A DNA stretch of 64,000 bases, taken from positions 62,001-126,000 of the forward strand of contig JAEEQS010000004.1 of NCBI GenBank assembly GCA_016285455.1. Reading direction: 5' to 3'. Below are positions 29,436 through 38,587 of this stretch, piece by piece. Under the pieces are notes generated by a model, which saw only the letters and a program-made list of their open reading frames with translations, searched no databases and had not been told where the DNA came from. This DNA is from Bacteroidales bacterium. GTDB lineage: Bacteria; Bacteroidota; Bacteroidia; Bacteroidales; UBA932. The position numbers were made by a program, and so were the translations under genes. The number at the start of each line of letters is the position of its first letter. Position 1 is the stretch's first letter.

Positions 29436-30554
29436 ATGTTTTTAAGCAGGATTCTCATAACCGATTTCAAGAACATCGCCGAGGCCGACCTTGAATTTGC
29501 CCCCGGGCTGAACTGCATTTCTGGCAGCAACGGGGCAGGCAAGACCAACCTTCTGGATGCCGTCTACAGCCTTTCCATGGCAAAGAGTTTCTTCAATTTC
29601 CAGGACTCTTTCTCTATCAGAGACGGAAAGGAAAGCGCCGCTCTGGCCGGCTATTACCCGATGGATGACGGTTCGGTGAGCAAAATAGGGCTTGCAGTCT
29701 ATGGCGGAAGCAAAGAAGGCAAAATTCTCAAATGCAACGACAAGGCCTACAAGCGGCTTGCAGACCACATAGGGTTACTTCCTGTAGTTATGGTATCTCC
29801 TTCTGACTCCAATCTTATTAACCTATCTGCAGAGGAAAGAAGAAGATTCTTGAACGCTCTTCTGAGCCAGATGGACCGCCAGTATCTTGAAAAGCTCCAG
29901 AGATATAACAAGACCTTGGCCCAGAGAAACCGTCTGCTTAAAGACGAAAATCCTTCCAGAGAGCTCATAGGCGTACTTGACGCCCAGCTTTGCGAAAACG
30001 CGGAATATGTATTCCAGGCAAGGCAGAAACTGTGCTCAGACCTGCAAGAAAGCGTTCAGAAACACTATACGGCTCTAAGCGGCGGAAGCGAGACTGTCCG
30101 CCTGACCTACGAGTCCGAACTCCAGAAGCGTTCTCTGGAGGAAATCTTGGAGAAGAATTTTGAAAGGGACAAGATAATGGGCTTTACCATAGGCGGCATC
30201 CACAGAGACGATGTGGCCTTTGAGATGAAGAGCCCTGCTCAGGACTTCAGCCTGCTCAAGCGGTGCGCCAGCCAAGGCCAGCAGAAATGCTTTCAGGTTG
30301 CCCTCAAGATGGCCCAGTTTGGCATAATGAGAAACGCCGGGCAAATGCGCACTCCTATACTTTTGCTGGATGACGTATTTGACAAACTAGATATGGCCAG
30401 AGTCCAAAACCTTCTCCAGATGGTCTCCGGAGAGGATTTTGGCCAGATATTCATAACAGACAGCAACAAGGTCAGGATGGACTCCCTGGTAGAAAAGGTG
30501 GGCGGAAGCGGCCGCAATTTTGAAGTTTCCAACGGAATAATTTCCAGAATATGA
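29436..30554 (+). CDS. recF: DNA replication and repair protein RecF
   Basis: A 372-residue SMC-like ATPase. The Walker A loop GSNGAGKTN lies near residue 32, the signature region (ASQGQQK) near 282 and Walker B LLLDDVFDKLD near 312. It binds gapped DNA with RecO and RecR to load RecA. The start at 29436 is chosen because family homology begins at MFLSRILITDF and upstream codons would cross the promoter box. It overlaps the DUF721 gene by 4 bases, a common pairing in Bacteroidota. Confidence 0.93.
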   Translation: MFLSRILITDFKNIAEADLEFAPGLNCISGSNGAGKTNLLDAVYSLSMAKSFFNFQDSFSIRDGKESAALAGYYPMDDGSVSKIGLAVYGGSKEGKILKCNDKAYKRLADHIGLLPVVMVSPSDSNLINLSAEERRRFLNALLSQMDRQYLEKLQRYNKTLAQRNRLLKDENPSRELIGVLDAQLCENAEYVFQARQKLCSDLQESVQKHYTALSGGSETVRLTYESELQKRSLEEILEKNFERDKIMGFTIGGIHRDDVAFEMKSPAQDFSLLKRCASQGQQKCFQVALKMAQFGIMRNAGQMRTPILLLDDVFDKLDMARVQNLLQMVSGEDFGQIFITDSNKVRMDSLVEKVGGSGRNFEVSNGIISRI

Positions 30555-30841
30555 AAAAGCAGAGCAGCAGAAAACTGGGGGATCTTCTCCGTGAGTATTT
30601 CAACGATATGGGGCGCAACCAGGGTCTGCTGGGTGCCAGAGTTGTACGCTGCTGGGACGAAAAGATGGACCAGAACATTGTCAAGGCCACATCTTCCCGC
30701 TTTTTCAAAGACGGTATTCTGTATGTTAACATCCAGTCTTCCATTATAAGAAGCACTCTATACAACCGTAGAAGACAGCTGCTATATATTCTCAACAGCA
30801 ATCTCGGAGGCACTTTTGTCAAAAACATAATACTCAGGTAA
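30551..30841 (+). CDS. DUF721 protein, DciA-like
   Basis: A 96-residue protein of the DUF721 family, with the core VVRCWDEKMDQNIVKAT and a basic C-terminal helix. DUF721 defines DciA, the ancestral loader of the replicative helicase DnaB. This copy has the DUF721 core but none of the long extra tail of the proteobacterial protein. Its coupling to recF (ATGA overlap) fits a replication role. The family is fairly sure; helicase loading here is inference. Confidence 0.82.
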   Translation: MKKQSSRKLGDLLREYFNDMGRNQGLLGARVVRCWDEKMDQNIVKATSSRFFKDGILYVNIQSSIIRSTLYNRRRQLLYILNSNLGGTFVKNIILR

Positions 30842-30842
30842 T

Positions 30843-31880
30843 ATGATTGCCATTGTAGATAATGCCATTCCCTATATTAAAGGCGTGCTGGAGCCATATG
30901 CCGAGGTTGTATACGTCAAAGGAGAAGACTTTGCAACAGCACTTGAAAAGGCGAAAGGGGAGTCTGTATGCCTTTTTATTAGGACCAGAACCAAGTGCGG
31001 AAGATCTCTTCTGGAAGGCCACAGCGTAAGATTCATTGCCTCTGCGACAATAGGCAAAGACCATATAGATGAGGATTTTTGCCGCGCAAAATCAATTTGC
31101 GTAGCAAATGCCCCTGGATGCAACAGTTCTGCCGTTATGCAGTGGGTTGCAACAGCCATTGCCCAAACTGGACTACTTCCAGAAAGCAGAGCGGAAAGGC
31201 AGAAACTGACTCTTGGGATAATCGGGGCCGGTAATGTAGGGGAGAAGGTAGCCCGCCTTGCAGAGAAACTTGGTTTTAAAGTTCTGAGAAACGATCCCCC
31301 AAAGAAACTTGAACAGAAAAACGGCCTTCACCTGGGAATTGAATACCATAGCCTGGAAGAGGTTCTTAATGAATCCGATATTGTCACTCTTCATACTCCG
31401 CTAGACAAAACCACAAAAGGGTTGGCTGGAAAGGACTTTTTCTCACAGATGAAAAAAGGAGCGCATCTGCTAAATGCCTCAAGGGGCGGAGTGGTGGATG
31501 ATAATGCTCTTCTGGAATCGGAGAATATTGGGCTTTTCCTCTGCGATGTATGGAACAATGAACCAAAAATCTCCCTGAATATGCTTGACAGGGCTGCACT
31601 TGCAACTCCCCATATAGCAGGCTATTCTGTTGAGGGCAAGCAGAATGCAACGGATGCTGTAGTAAGATGCTTTGCGGAATTCGCAAATATTGATTCCCTC
31701 AAAGATTTCTCCTGCAAAGAGAAAGACGAAAAGCATCATCTGGACCTTAACGAAAACATTAAGGCTCAGCTTAAAAGATTCTTCCCTATAGAAGAGATGG
31801 ACAATGCTTTAAGGCTCCATCCGGAAAACTTTGAAAAACTTAGAAGAGAATATATCTATCGCCATGAGTTTGATTATTGA
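30843..31880 (+). CDS. pdxB: erythronate-4-phosphate dehydrogenase
   Basis: A 345-residue D-2-hydroxyacid dehydrogenase. The NAD-binding GIIGAGNVGEKVARLAEKLG lies near residue 120. Catalytic Arg (NASRGGVV, near 217), Glu and His (ATPHIAGYS, near 258) are in place. The split N- and C-terminal substrate domain and a PdxB-like C-terminal extension favour erythronate-4-phosphate dehydrogenase, second step of the DXP-dependent route to pyridoxal phosphate. It starts 1 base after the DUF721 gene. Confidence 0.85.
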   Translation: MIAIVDNAIPYIKGVLEPYAEVVYVKGEDFATALEKAKGESVCLFIRTRTKCGRSLLEGHSVRFIASATIGKDHIDEDFCRAKSICVANAPGCNSSAVMQWVATAIAQTGLLPESRAERQKLTLGIIGAGNVGEKVARLAEKLGFKVLRNDPPKKLEQKNGLHLGIEYHSLEEVLNESDIVTLHTPLDKTTKGLAGKDFFSQMKKGAHLLNASRGGVVDDNALLESENIGLFLCDVWNNEPKISLNMLDRAALATPHIAGYSVEGKQNATDAVVRCFAEFANIDSLKDFSCKEKDEKHHLDLNENIKAQLKRFFPIEEMDNALRLHPENFEKLRREYIYRHEFDY

Positions 31881-33099
31881 AAAAGCCGCGTCCATAGCCG
31901 ATGGTTCCATAAAGAGGCTGACAGACAAAGAGATATCCGAGGCATTAGCAGAAGCTGAAGCCTTCGGTGGCACTTTGTGCAAGTTCACTCCGGCAAGCGG
32001 AGCCGCTTCCAGAATGTTCAAGCCTCTCTTCGAGACGGGGCCTGATGCTGAAAAGACAAAGGAGATGCTTAAGGCTCGCACTCCAATAGATTTCACCATC
32101 CCTAAAGAAACTTTGGCCGCTACTCCCAAAGGCCTTCTGCCTTTCCACAAATACGAGATGTTTTCCAGGACACCGTTGGAAGAGCATCTTGCGGAAGGAG
32201 CATATTACGCCAAAGACATAAACAAAAAAGTCAAACTGTATTTCACTGTCTCTGGGGAATATCTGATAGATTTTGCGCATCTCTACGCCAAATTCGCTGA
32301 TGGTTACTCCAACCGTTACAATTGCCGTTTTGCTGCTACGTTCACCACACAAGACCACTCTACAGACGTTACAGCATATGCAGAAGACGGCAAGCCATTC
32401 ATAAAGGCAGACGGCACAATTCTCACCCGTCCCGCAGGACACGGGGCGCTTCTCAATAACCTGAACCTCTGCACAGAAGACTTCATCTTCATCAAGAACA
32501 TAGACAATGTTGTCAAGGAGCCTTTCCTCAGCGATACGGTCAAATGGAAGAAGATTCTCCTTGGCCGCGCTGTAAGACTGAGAAAAAGAATCGCGGAGCT
32601 TTCTGAAAGCGAGATAGAATCTTTTCTGAAAGAAGAGTTCTGCATCTCCTTTGCCCAGAAGCCAGATAGGGAAACACTCCTCAATTATCTCAACCGCCCG
32701 CTCAGAGTCTGCGGAATGGTAAAGAACGAAGGGGAGCCTGGCGGCGGACCATTCGTATGCAGGGAAAAAGACGGCTCAACTTCTCTCCAAATTCTTGAGA
32801 GTGTGCAGATTGAAGACAAATCCCTGATGAAGGAAAGCACTCACTTCAACCCTGTTGACATTGTCTGCTGCATCAAAGACCAAAACGGAAATGTCTTTGA
32901 CCTTCAGAAGTTTGTGGATAATGAAACAGGCCTTAAAGTGGAGAAGAGCTTTGAAGGCAGAGTGGCAAAATACAGAGAACTTCCGGGACTGTGGAACGGC
33001 TCGATGAGCCGCTGGAACACGCAGTTTGTGGAAGTTCCCCTGTCAACTTTCAATCCTGTGAAAACTGTCACCGATTTATTGAGGCCAAGTCATCAGTGA
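31864..33099 (+). CDS. DUF4301 family protein
   Basis: A 411-residue protein of DUF4301, a family of unknown function found mostly in Bacteroidota. The CKFTPASGAASRMFKPLF segment near residue 45 resembles a nucleotide-sugar transferase start, and GHGALLNNLN near 200 and EGEPGGGPF near 300 are family landmarks; sugar-phosphate nucleotidylyl transfer is a guess. The ATG at 31864 gives a 17-base overlap with pdxB; an alternative at 31831 would overlap by 50. Its end overlaps the convergent CoA hydrolase gene by 7 bases. Confidence 0.78.
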   Translation: MSLIIEKAASIADGSIKRLTDKEISEALAEAEAFGGTLCKFTPASGAASRMFKPLFETGPDAEKTKEMLKARTPIDFTIPKETLAATPKGLLPFHKYEMFSRTPLEEHLAEGAYYAKDINKKVKLYFTVSGEYLIDFAHLYAKFADGYSNRYNCRFAATFTTQDHSTDVTAYAEDGKPFIKADGTILTRPAGHGALLNNLNLCTEDFIFIKNIDNVVKEPFLSDTVKWKKILLGRAVRLRKRIAELSESEIESFLKEEFCISFAQKPDRETLLNYLNRPLRVCGMVKNEGEPGGGPFVCREKDGSTSLQILESVQIEDKSLMKESTHFNPVDIVCCIKDQNGNVFDLQKFVDNETGLKVEKSFEGRVAKYRELPGLWNGSMSRWNTQFVEVPLSTFNPVKTVTDLLRPSHQ

Positions 33100-34394
33100 A
33101 GCCTTAAAAAGCTGTAGCCGAAGCGCTTGCAGGCGGCTTTCTCCAGTTCTTCACGTGCTGAAGGATGAGCAATGGCAATCAGGGCTTTAGCTCTCTGTGC
33201 TATGTCCTTGTTTCTCAGATAGGCGATGCCGTATTCAGTAGCAATGTACTGAGCCTGGAATCTGGTTGTAACTACGCCGGCGCCAGGAGTAAGGGTAGGG
33301 ACAATCTTGCTCTTTCCCTTGTTTGTTGCGGAAGGCAGGGCTATGAATGTCTTGCCGCCTTCAGAAAGCGCTCCGCCGTACATGAAATCGTGCTGTCCGC
33401 CTACGCTGGAGAAAATCTTCTCACCGATGCTGTCTGCGCATATCTGGCCGGTAAGGTCTATCTCCAGAGCGGAATTGATGGCCATAACCTTAGGGTTCTG
33501 GCGGATTACCTGAGGATCGTTGGTAAGTGCTACATCGTAGAACTCCGCATCTTTGTTGTAGTGCAGGAATTCATACATATGCTTGCTTCCCAGAGCCAGC
33601 GAACCAACGCTCTTCCCAGGGCGGAATTTCTTAAGGGAATTGTCTATAACTCCTTCTTCCATAAGCCTTACCACGCCGTCTGTCATGGCCTCTGTATGAA
33701 GTCCCAGATGCTTGTGGTGCTTGATGGCGTTGAGAACGGCGTTTGGTATGCCGCCCACGCCAATCTGGAGAGTGGCACCGTCAGGGATCTCGGATGCTAT
33801 GTTGTTTCCGATAGCCCTTTCAATTTCCGTTGGCTCTCCGAATTCCATTGCAACCGGAGGAATGTCACACTCAACGGCTGCGTGGATCTTGGATATATGA
33901 ATCAAAGCACCTCCGTACAGGTAAGGAATGCTCTTGTTTATCTGAGCAACAACATAATCTGCGCTCTCTACCGCAGATACGGCTAGATCCGCGGAAATGC
34001 CGTAGCTGCAGAATCCGTTTTCATCTGGAAGGGAGCAGTTTATGAAAGCCACATTGACAGGGAGTTGCTTTGAGCGGAAGAGGAAAGGAATCTCTCCCAG
34101 AAAAGCCGGAATAACGCTTCCGTTCCCGTCTGCCACCCACTGCCTTTGATCTGCGCAAAGGAAAAGGCTTCTTACGATGAATGAGTCTCTGTACTCTTCC
34201 TTGCAGAAAGGAGCAACGCCCCTTGGAATGCAGAATGCGCTGTAAACCTTTACATCGCGGAGTTCCTGCCATCTGTCCGCCAAGGCTTGCTGAAGAATTT
34301 CTGGAACTGCAGTACTTCCTTGGAAATATACTCCGTCTCCGCTTTTTACGCACTGAACGGCTTGAGCCGGGCTAACATATTTGATGTCTGGCAT
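33093..34394 (-). CDS. acetyl-CoA hydrolase/transferase family protein
   Basis: A 433-residue class I CoA-transferase-fold protein. The first half holds GDGVYFQGSTAVPE near residue 18. The second half holds the GVGGIPNAVL turn near 220 and SVGGQHDFMYGG near 340; the catalytic Glu is expected in the TEYGIAYLR region near 395. It moves CoA between acyl groups or releases it. It is the last gene of the iorA operon, 4 bases after the aminotransferase, so it may act on the acyl-CoA made by IorAB. The start at 34394 avoids overlap with that gene. Confidence 0.87.
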   Translation of the reverse strand: MPDIKYVSPAQAVQCVKSGDGVYFQGSTAVPEILQQALADRWQELRDVKVYSAFCIPRGVAPFCKEEYRDSFIVRSLFLCADQRQWVADGNGSVIPAFLGEIPFLFRSKQLPVNVAFINCSLPDENGFCSYGISADLAVSAVESADYVVAQINKSIPYLYGGALIHISKIHAAVECDIPPVAMEFGEPTEIERAIGNNIASEIPDGATLQIGVGGIPNAVLNAIKHHKHLGLHTEAMTDGVVRLMEEGVIDNSLKKFRPGKSVGSLALGSKHMYEFLHYNKDAEFYDVALTNDPQVIRQNPKVMAINSALEIDLTGQICADSIGEKIFSSVGGQHDFMYGGALSEGGKTFIALPSATNKGKSKIVPTLTPGAGVVTTRFQAQYIATEYGIAYLRNKDIAQRAKALIAIAHPSAREELEKAACKRFGYSFLRLH

Positions 34395-34398
34395 ATCG

Positions 34399-35721
34399 TC
34401 AAGCTTTCTTTTCTTTCTGTATCTGTTCAAACATGCCAAGTCTCTTATCCATTTCCTCAAAGTGCTCGTCAGAACTCAGTCTTGAAACACAGGCTCTTAT
34501 GCCGTTCTGGCAGCTTCCGGTGGAATTAAGGGAAATGGCAGTAATGCCGCAACGTGTAAGGTCGAACATAAGTTCAGAGCAACTCATGTCCTGGTATCCG
34601 ATTGTGTAGAAGAAACCGTCGCCGACCTTGCGGTCAAGGTCTTTGTCATAAACAATGTGGAATCCGTGCTTTTCAAATATTTCTTTAGAGCGGTGGGCCC
34701 TCTGTCCGTATTTTGCCATTTCGGAAATGAAGTCTATCTTGCCGTCAGCAGCTCCGCCTAGCAATGCGGCGTACGCGTACTGCGCTGAGTGTGAAACTCC
34801 TGTAGATGCCGCATACAAATAGGTGAGCACAAAGTTGTCTCCCATTCTGCCAAGGCCATACATTTGCCTAAGAGCAGGGTATTCGCGATAATAAAGCTTA
34901 GGAGAGAAGCAAGCAACGCCTATTCTTTCTCCGGCGTAGCTGAATATCTTGGAAGAAGACATCATTATGACATAGTTGTCTGTATATCTGGCAACTGTAG
35001 GCTGGAACGGCGGCTCGTAAGGCTTGGAGAAGTCCTGACGGAAATCCATGCAGAAGTATGCTAGATCTTCAAGAACCACAATATCGTATTTGGTGGCAAG
35101 TTCTCCGATGGTCTTAAGCTCGTCTTCAGTAAGGCACATCCAGGTAGGATTGTTAGGGTTTGAATAAAGGACTGCGGCAATGTTGCCCTTGCTCATGTGC
35201 TCTTCCAGTTTTCCGCGGAGCTTCTCTGCGCGGAATTCATAGATGTCAAATGCCTCCCGCTTGATTCCCTGGATTTTAGCCTGAAGCATATTAGGGGAGA
35301 AGCCCGGATTGATGTACAAAATGGTGTCCTTCTTAGGATCGAGCTGAGAGCATTCCAGAATGAGGTTCATGCTGCTTTGCATGGAACCAACAGTAGGAAC
35401 TATGCATTCAGGTTCAATGTTCACGTCCGCAAAAGCCTTGAGGAATTTGGATGCGTTTTGCTTGAGAATCGGAATTCCGCCCATAGGCGGGTATTCGTGA
35501 GCAATGTTGCTGTCTAGAGCCTTCTTCTGGGCCTCAAGGCCAACAGGGCAGGCAAGAATACCAGGAACGCCGATTTCCAGATGGATAAATCGCATGTTGT
35601 TAATTTCTTCAAGCTTGTTTGCCACGGCCTGGCACTGACGGATGGAGGCTTGAGCTATGTCTGATATGTCCATTTTTGCCAAAACGTCGTTTACGACGCT
35701 AGCTGCGATAGGTTTTTCCAT
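34399..35721 (-). CDS. PLP-dependent aminotransferase, class I/II
   Basis: A 440-residue fold-type I aminotransferase. YSNPNNPTW near residue 190 and the Schiff-base Lys in SSSKIFSYAGERIGV near 257 are clear, as is the phosphate-binding Arg. It likely converts aromatic or branched amino acids to the 2-oxo acids used by IorAB, whose genes precede it by 4 bases. It is somewhat longer than the usual 390-400 residues because of N-terminal and loop additions. Exact substrate not readable. Confidence 0.87.
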   Translation of the reverse strand: MEKPIAASVVNDVLAKMDISDIAQASIRQCQAVANKLEEINNMRFIHLEIGVPGILACPVGLEAQKKALDSNIAHEYPPMGGIPILKQNASKFLKAFADVNIEPECIVPTVGSMQSSMNLILECSQLDPKKDTILYINPGFSPNMLQAKIQGIKREAFDIYEFRAEKLRGKLEEHMSKGNIAAVLYSNPNNPTWMCLTEDELKTIGELATKYDIVVLEDLAYFCMDFRQDFSKPYEPPFQPTVARYTDNYVIMMSSSKIFSYAGERIGVACFSPKLYYREYPALRQMYGLGRMGDNFVLTYLYAASTGVSHSAQYAYAALLGGAADGKIDFISEMAKYGQRAHRSKEIFEKHGFHIVYDKDLDRKVGDGFFYTIGYQDMSCSELMFDLTRCGITAISLNSTGSCQNGIRACVSRLSSDEHFEEMDKRLGMFEQIQKEKKA

Positions 35722-35725
35722 AATT

Positions 35726-36307
35726 CTACTTTTTGCTTGCTATTTCATAACCGGCTTCAAAAGCCTTGATATTGTCTTCTACGATTTTATCACCCTTACG
35801 GGCAAAAACATTCCGGATGCCGTCTTTAAGATTATCCACATCCAGTATCTCGATATACTTGGCGGCAGCGCCTAAAAGTACCATATTGGATGAGCGTGGC
35901 GCTCCGCAGTCCTTTGCAATCTGGTCAGAGTCAAAGGAAATAACATTTGCATCGCGATGAAGGTCAGCGTCTATTGCTGATGTTTCAGGATAAGAAGGAA
36001 TGTTCACGAAAGGGGCGCTGTTGGTGATTATCCAGCCTCCCTTCTTCAGATAAGGAAGATATCGCAGAGCTTCCATTGGCTCCATAGATATGATGATTTC
36101 ACATTCTCCCTTAGGTATCAGATCGCTGAAAATAGGATCGGAAGAAAGCCTTAGATTACTCTGGACGTCTCCACCTCTCTGGCTCATTCCGTGAACCTCC
36201 GCCTGTTTCAGGTAGAGAGAGTTCTTTATTGCGGCCCAGCCGATTACAGTGGCAATGGAAAGGATTCCCTGGCCTCCGACACCTGACAAAATAATATCTT
36301 TTTTCAT
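35726..36307 (-). CDS. iorB: indolepyruvate oxidoreductase subunit beta
   Basis: A 193-residue gamma-type subunit of the 2-oxoacid:ferredoxin oxidoreductase family. GVGGQGILSIATVIG near residue 8 and EVHGMSQRGGDVQSNLR near 38 are diagnostic. With IorA it oxidatively decarboxylates aryl pyruvates to acyl-CoA and reduced ferredoxin. It lies 3 bases after iorA. Confidence 0.93.
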   Translation of the reverse strand: MKKDIILSGVGGQGILSIATVIGWAAIKNSLYLKQAEVHGMSQRGGDVQSNLRLSSDPIFSDLIPKGECEIIISMEPMEALRYLPYLKKGGWIITNSAPFVNIPSYPETSAIDADLHRDANVISFDSDQIAKDCGAPRSSNMVLLGAAAKYIEILDVDNLKDGIRNVFARKGDKIVEDNIKAFEAGYEIASKK

Positions 36308-36310
36308 GAT

Positions 36311-37894
36311 CTACTGCTTTTTAAGATGACGCTTGGCTGTCTGTATGCACTCTCTGCGGCATACTACAACAGATACTCCGCGATAATCTATTTCTTCTTT
36401 GATGACACGCTCCATCTCCTCGTAATTCTTTGGAAGAGGAACGATCAGCCTGATATGTTCCTTTGGAACACCTATGCCCAGGCAGATATTCTCAATCCTG
36501 CCGAATGCCGCGCTGTCCTGGCCGCCGGTCATTCCGGTAGTCAGATTGTCTGATATGCAGACTGTTATGTTGGCGTTCATGTTAACTGCATCGAGAAGAC
36601 CGGTCATTCCGCTGTGGGTGAAGGTGGAGTCACCGATAACTGCGATTGATGGATGCACTCCGCTTTCTGAAGCGCCGATTGCCATAGTGATAGAAGCGCC
36701 CATATCTACGCAACTGTTAATTGCGTGGAAAGGAGCAAGATAGCCCAAGGTGTAACAGCCAATATCGCTGAATACCCTTGCCGTAGGATAATTCTTGACA
36801 ACTCTGTTGAGAGCAGTGTAGAAGTCTCTGTGGCCGCATCCCATGCAGAGTGCCGGGGGACGCGGAACGGCAACATCGCTCTTTGCGCAAGCCTCTTTCT
36901 CTGGCATTCCCAGGGCTTTGCGAAGAACATCAGGAGTAAGTTCACCTGTTCTTGGAAGGGTTCCGTCGAGCCTTCCCTTGATTTCAGTTTCAGTTGGGAG
37001 ATATCCCTTGAGAGCCTTTTCCAGAAGCGGCTGGCCTTCTTCAACAACAATTATGCTTTCGCACATCGAGGCCAGGAGCCTTACCTGCTTCTTTGAAACC
37101 GGATAACGGGTAACTTTCAGGGTAGGGAAGTCAGGCTTGGAAGAGAAATTCTCCATCAGGTAATTCCATCCGATTCCGCAGGCTATGACTCCAGTTTTAG
37201 CCTTGCCTTCAGAGAGGATATTGCCCTTTGACGAATCTTCTTCATATTCTGCATACTGCTTGATTATCTGCTCGTTTCTAAGCCTTGCAACTGCCGGAAG
37301 AAGAACCCAACGCTTCTGGTCTTCTGGATAGCGGAGAGGGTTTTCTTCTCTCATTTCAGATGTCTTTACCACAGCTCTTGAGTGTGCCATTCTGGTTGTG
37401 AGCCTCATAAGAACAGGAGTGTGGTAGGTTTCTGAATAGTCAAATGCCAGCCTTACCATATCATAGGCCTCCTGCTGGCTACTCGGCTCAAAGCAAGGAA
37501 CCATCGCAAACTCGGCGTAGAATCTGGAATCCTGCTCATTCTGGGAAGAATGCATAGAAGGATCGTCGCAGGCAACCACTACCAGTCCGCCGCTGGCTCC
37601 AGTCATTCCGGAGTTGACAAAGGCGTCTGCACACACGTTCATTCCAACGTGCTTCATGCAAACCATTGCCCTTTTGCCGGCGTAGGATGCTCCCAGAGCC
37701 GCTTCCATAGCGGTTTTCTCGTTGCAGCTCCACTGGCAGTGGACATTTCTTCCTTTGGCCAGAGGGCTGCCCTGGATATACTCCGTTATTTCAGTAGAAG
37801 GAGTGCCGGGATAGGCATAAACGCCAGAGAGCCCCGCATGCAGGGCTCCCAATGCCAGAGCCTCGTCTCCCAGCAATAAAGTTTTTTCAGACAT
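36311..37894 (-). CDS. iorA: indolepyruvate oxidoreductase subunit alpha, without ferredoxin tail
   Basis: A 527-residue subunit. The pyruvate-binding domain begins near residue 5 (GDEALALGALHAG...YPGTPSTEI) and the thiamine-diphosphate domain near 350 (CMGCGHRDFY, GDSTF with the metal site). Archaeal and clostridial IorA proteins add a two-[4Fe-4S] ferredoxin domain at the C-terminus; here the protein ends right after the TPP domain at CRRECIQTAKRHLKKQ, with no CxxCxxC clusters. An outside ferredoxin would then take the electrons. First gene of its operon. Confidence 0.92.
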   Translation of the reverse strand: MSEKTLLLGDEALALGALHAGLSGVYAYPGTPSTEITEYIQGSPLAKGRNVHCQWSCNEKTAMEAALGASYAGKRAMVCMKHVGMNVCADAFVNSGMTGASGGLVVVACDDPSMHSSQNEQDSRFYAEFAMVPCFEPSSQQEAYDMVRLAFDYSETYHTPVLMRLTTRMAHSRAVVKTSEMREENPLRYPEDQKRWVLLPAVARLRNEQIIKQYAEYEEDSSKGNILSEGKAKTGVIACGIGWNYLMENFSSKPDFPTLKVTRYPVSKKQVRLLASMCESIIVVEEGQPLLEKALKGYLPTETEIKGRLDGTLPRTGELTPDVLRKALGMPEKEACAKSDVAVPRPPALCMGCGHRDFYTALNRVVKNYPTARVFSDIGCYTLGYLAPFHAINSCVDMGASITMAIGASESGVHPSIAVIGDSTFTHSGMTGLLDAVNMNANITVCISDNLTTGMTGGQDSAAFGRIENICLGIGVPKEHIRLIVPLPKNYEEMERVIKEEIDYRGVSVVVCRRECIQTAKRHLKKQ

Positions 37895-37932
37895 ATCTGT
37901 AAATTCAAATAATTAATTCAATTCTTGAGCTA

Positions 37933-37963
37933 CGAATTTACATAATTATTCTGAATTCTCAAA
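37933..37963 (-). promoter_or_regulatory. iorA operon promoter (TTTG - 19 nt - TAAATTCG)
   Basis: The minus strand has a perfect TTTG (37960-37963), a 19-base spacer and TAAATTCG (37933-37940), one mismatch from the -7 consensus, 38 bases before the iorA start. The rest of the 128-base gap between iorA and the next gene shows nothing clear. Confidence 0.6.
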
Positions 37964-38022
37964 ACTTTATCTCAAAAAAGAAGAAAGAGGTTTTATTATG
38001 TTATAAAATGTAAGTACGGCGA

Positions 38023-38562
38023 TTATTTTGCCAGGGCTTCATCGTACATCTTGCGGTGAGAATAGAAGACACCTTCATATTCCTCCTCGATATCGTCAAT
38101 CTGCCAGTCGTCTCCGTCATACTTAAGCGTTAGCCTTACAAGAGTCGGCTTTTCCTGGTCGTCAAACGCCTTGACATTTACATATGCCTTGGCTGAATGA
38201 GGATTGATTTCTTCTGCCTTAACGAACTCAAAACTCGGATTCTGGCAGTCCTGACCCATTACCCAGTGATCGTGGTCTATGTAAAACTCATCACCCTCTG
38301 ACTGTTTCTTCATGACTTTTTCCTGAAGATCATAGAAATCGGGAGTAAAGAATTTCTTGTCAGCGTCATCCATTTCCGTGGTAAACGCATAATTGTAAAT
38401 GTCAGAAATGCGGCCCTCTATATACTCTTGAGTCTGAATTGTCTGCGGAGCTTCAAATTCTTCGGCCGGATTTGCTGGTTCAGGGTTGTCTTTTTTATTG
38501 TCGCGGCAAGATGACAGAGAAATCACTGCAAAAGCGGCAAAAAACAATAAGATTCTTTTCAT
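38023..38562 (-). CDS. lipoprotein, DUF3828-like
   Basis: A 179-residue lipoprotein. The signal ends at lipobox Cys19 (LSSC). A charged linker (about 20-45) and a small alpha/beta domain follow. The layout of short helix, FTPDFYDLQEKV, then a beta strand LTLKYDGDDWQIDDIEEE resembles DUF3828 proteins of unknown function and the lipoprotein at 43056-43580. It follows the deoxyhypusine-synthase-like gene by 25 bases, so the two probably share a transcript. Confidence 0.6.
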   Translation of the reverse strand: MKRILLFFAAFAVISLSSCRDNKKDNPEPANPAEEFEAPQTIQTQEYIEGRISDIYNYAFTTEMDDADKKFFTPDFYDLQEKVMKKQSEGDEFYIDHDHWVMGQDCQNPSFEFVKAEEINPHSAKAYVNVKAFDDQEKPTLVRLTLKYDGDDWQIDDIEEEYEGVFYSHRKMYDEALAK

Positions 38563-38587
38563 TGTACTATTCTAATAAGGTAAAAGG

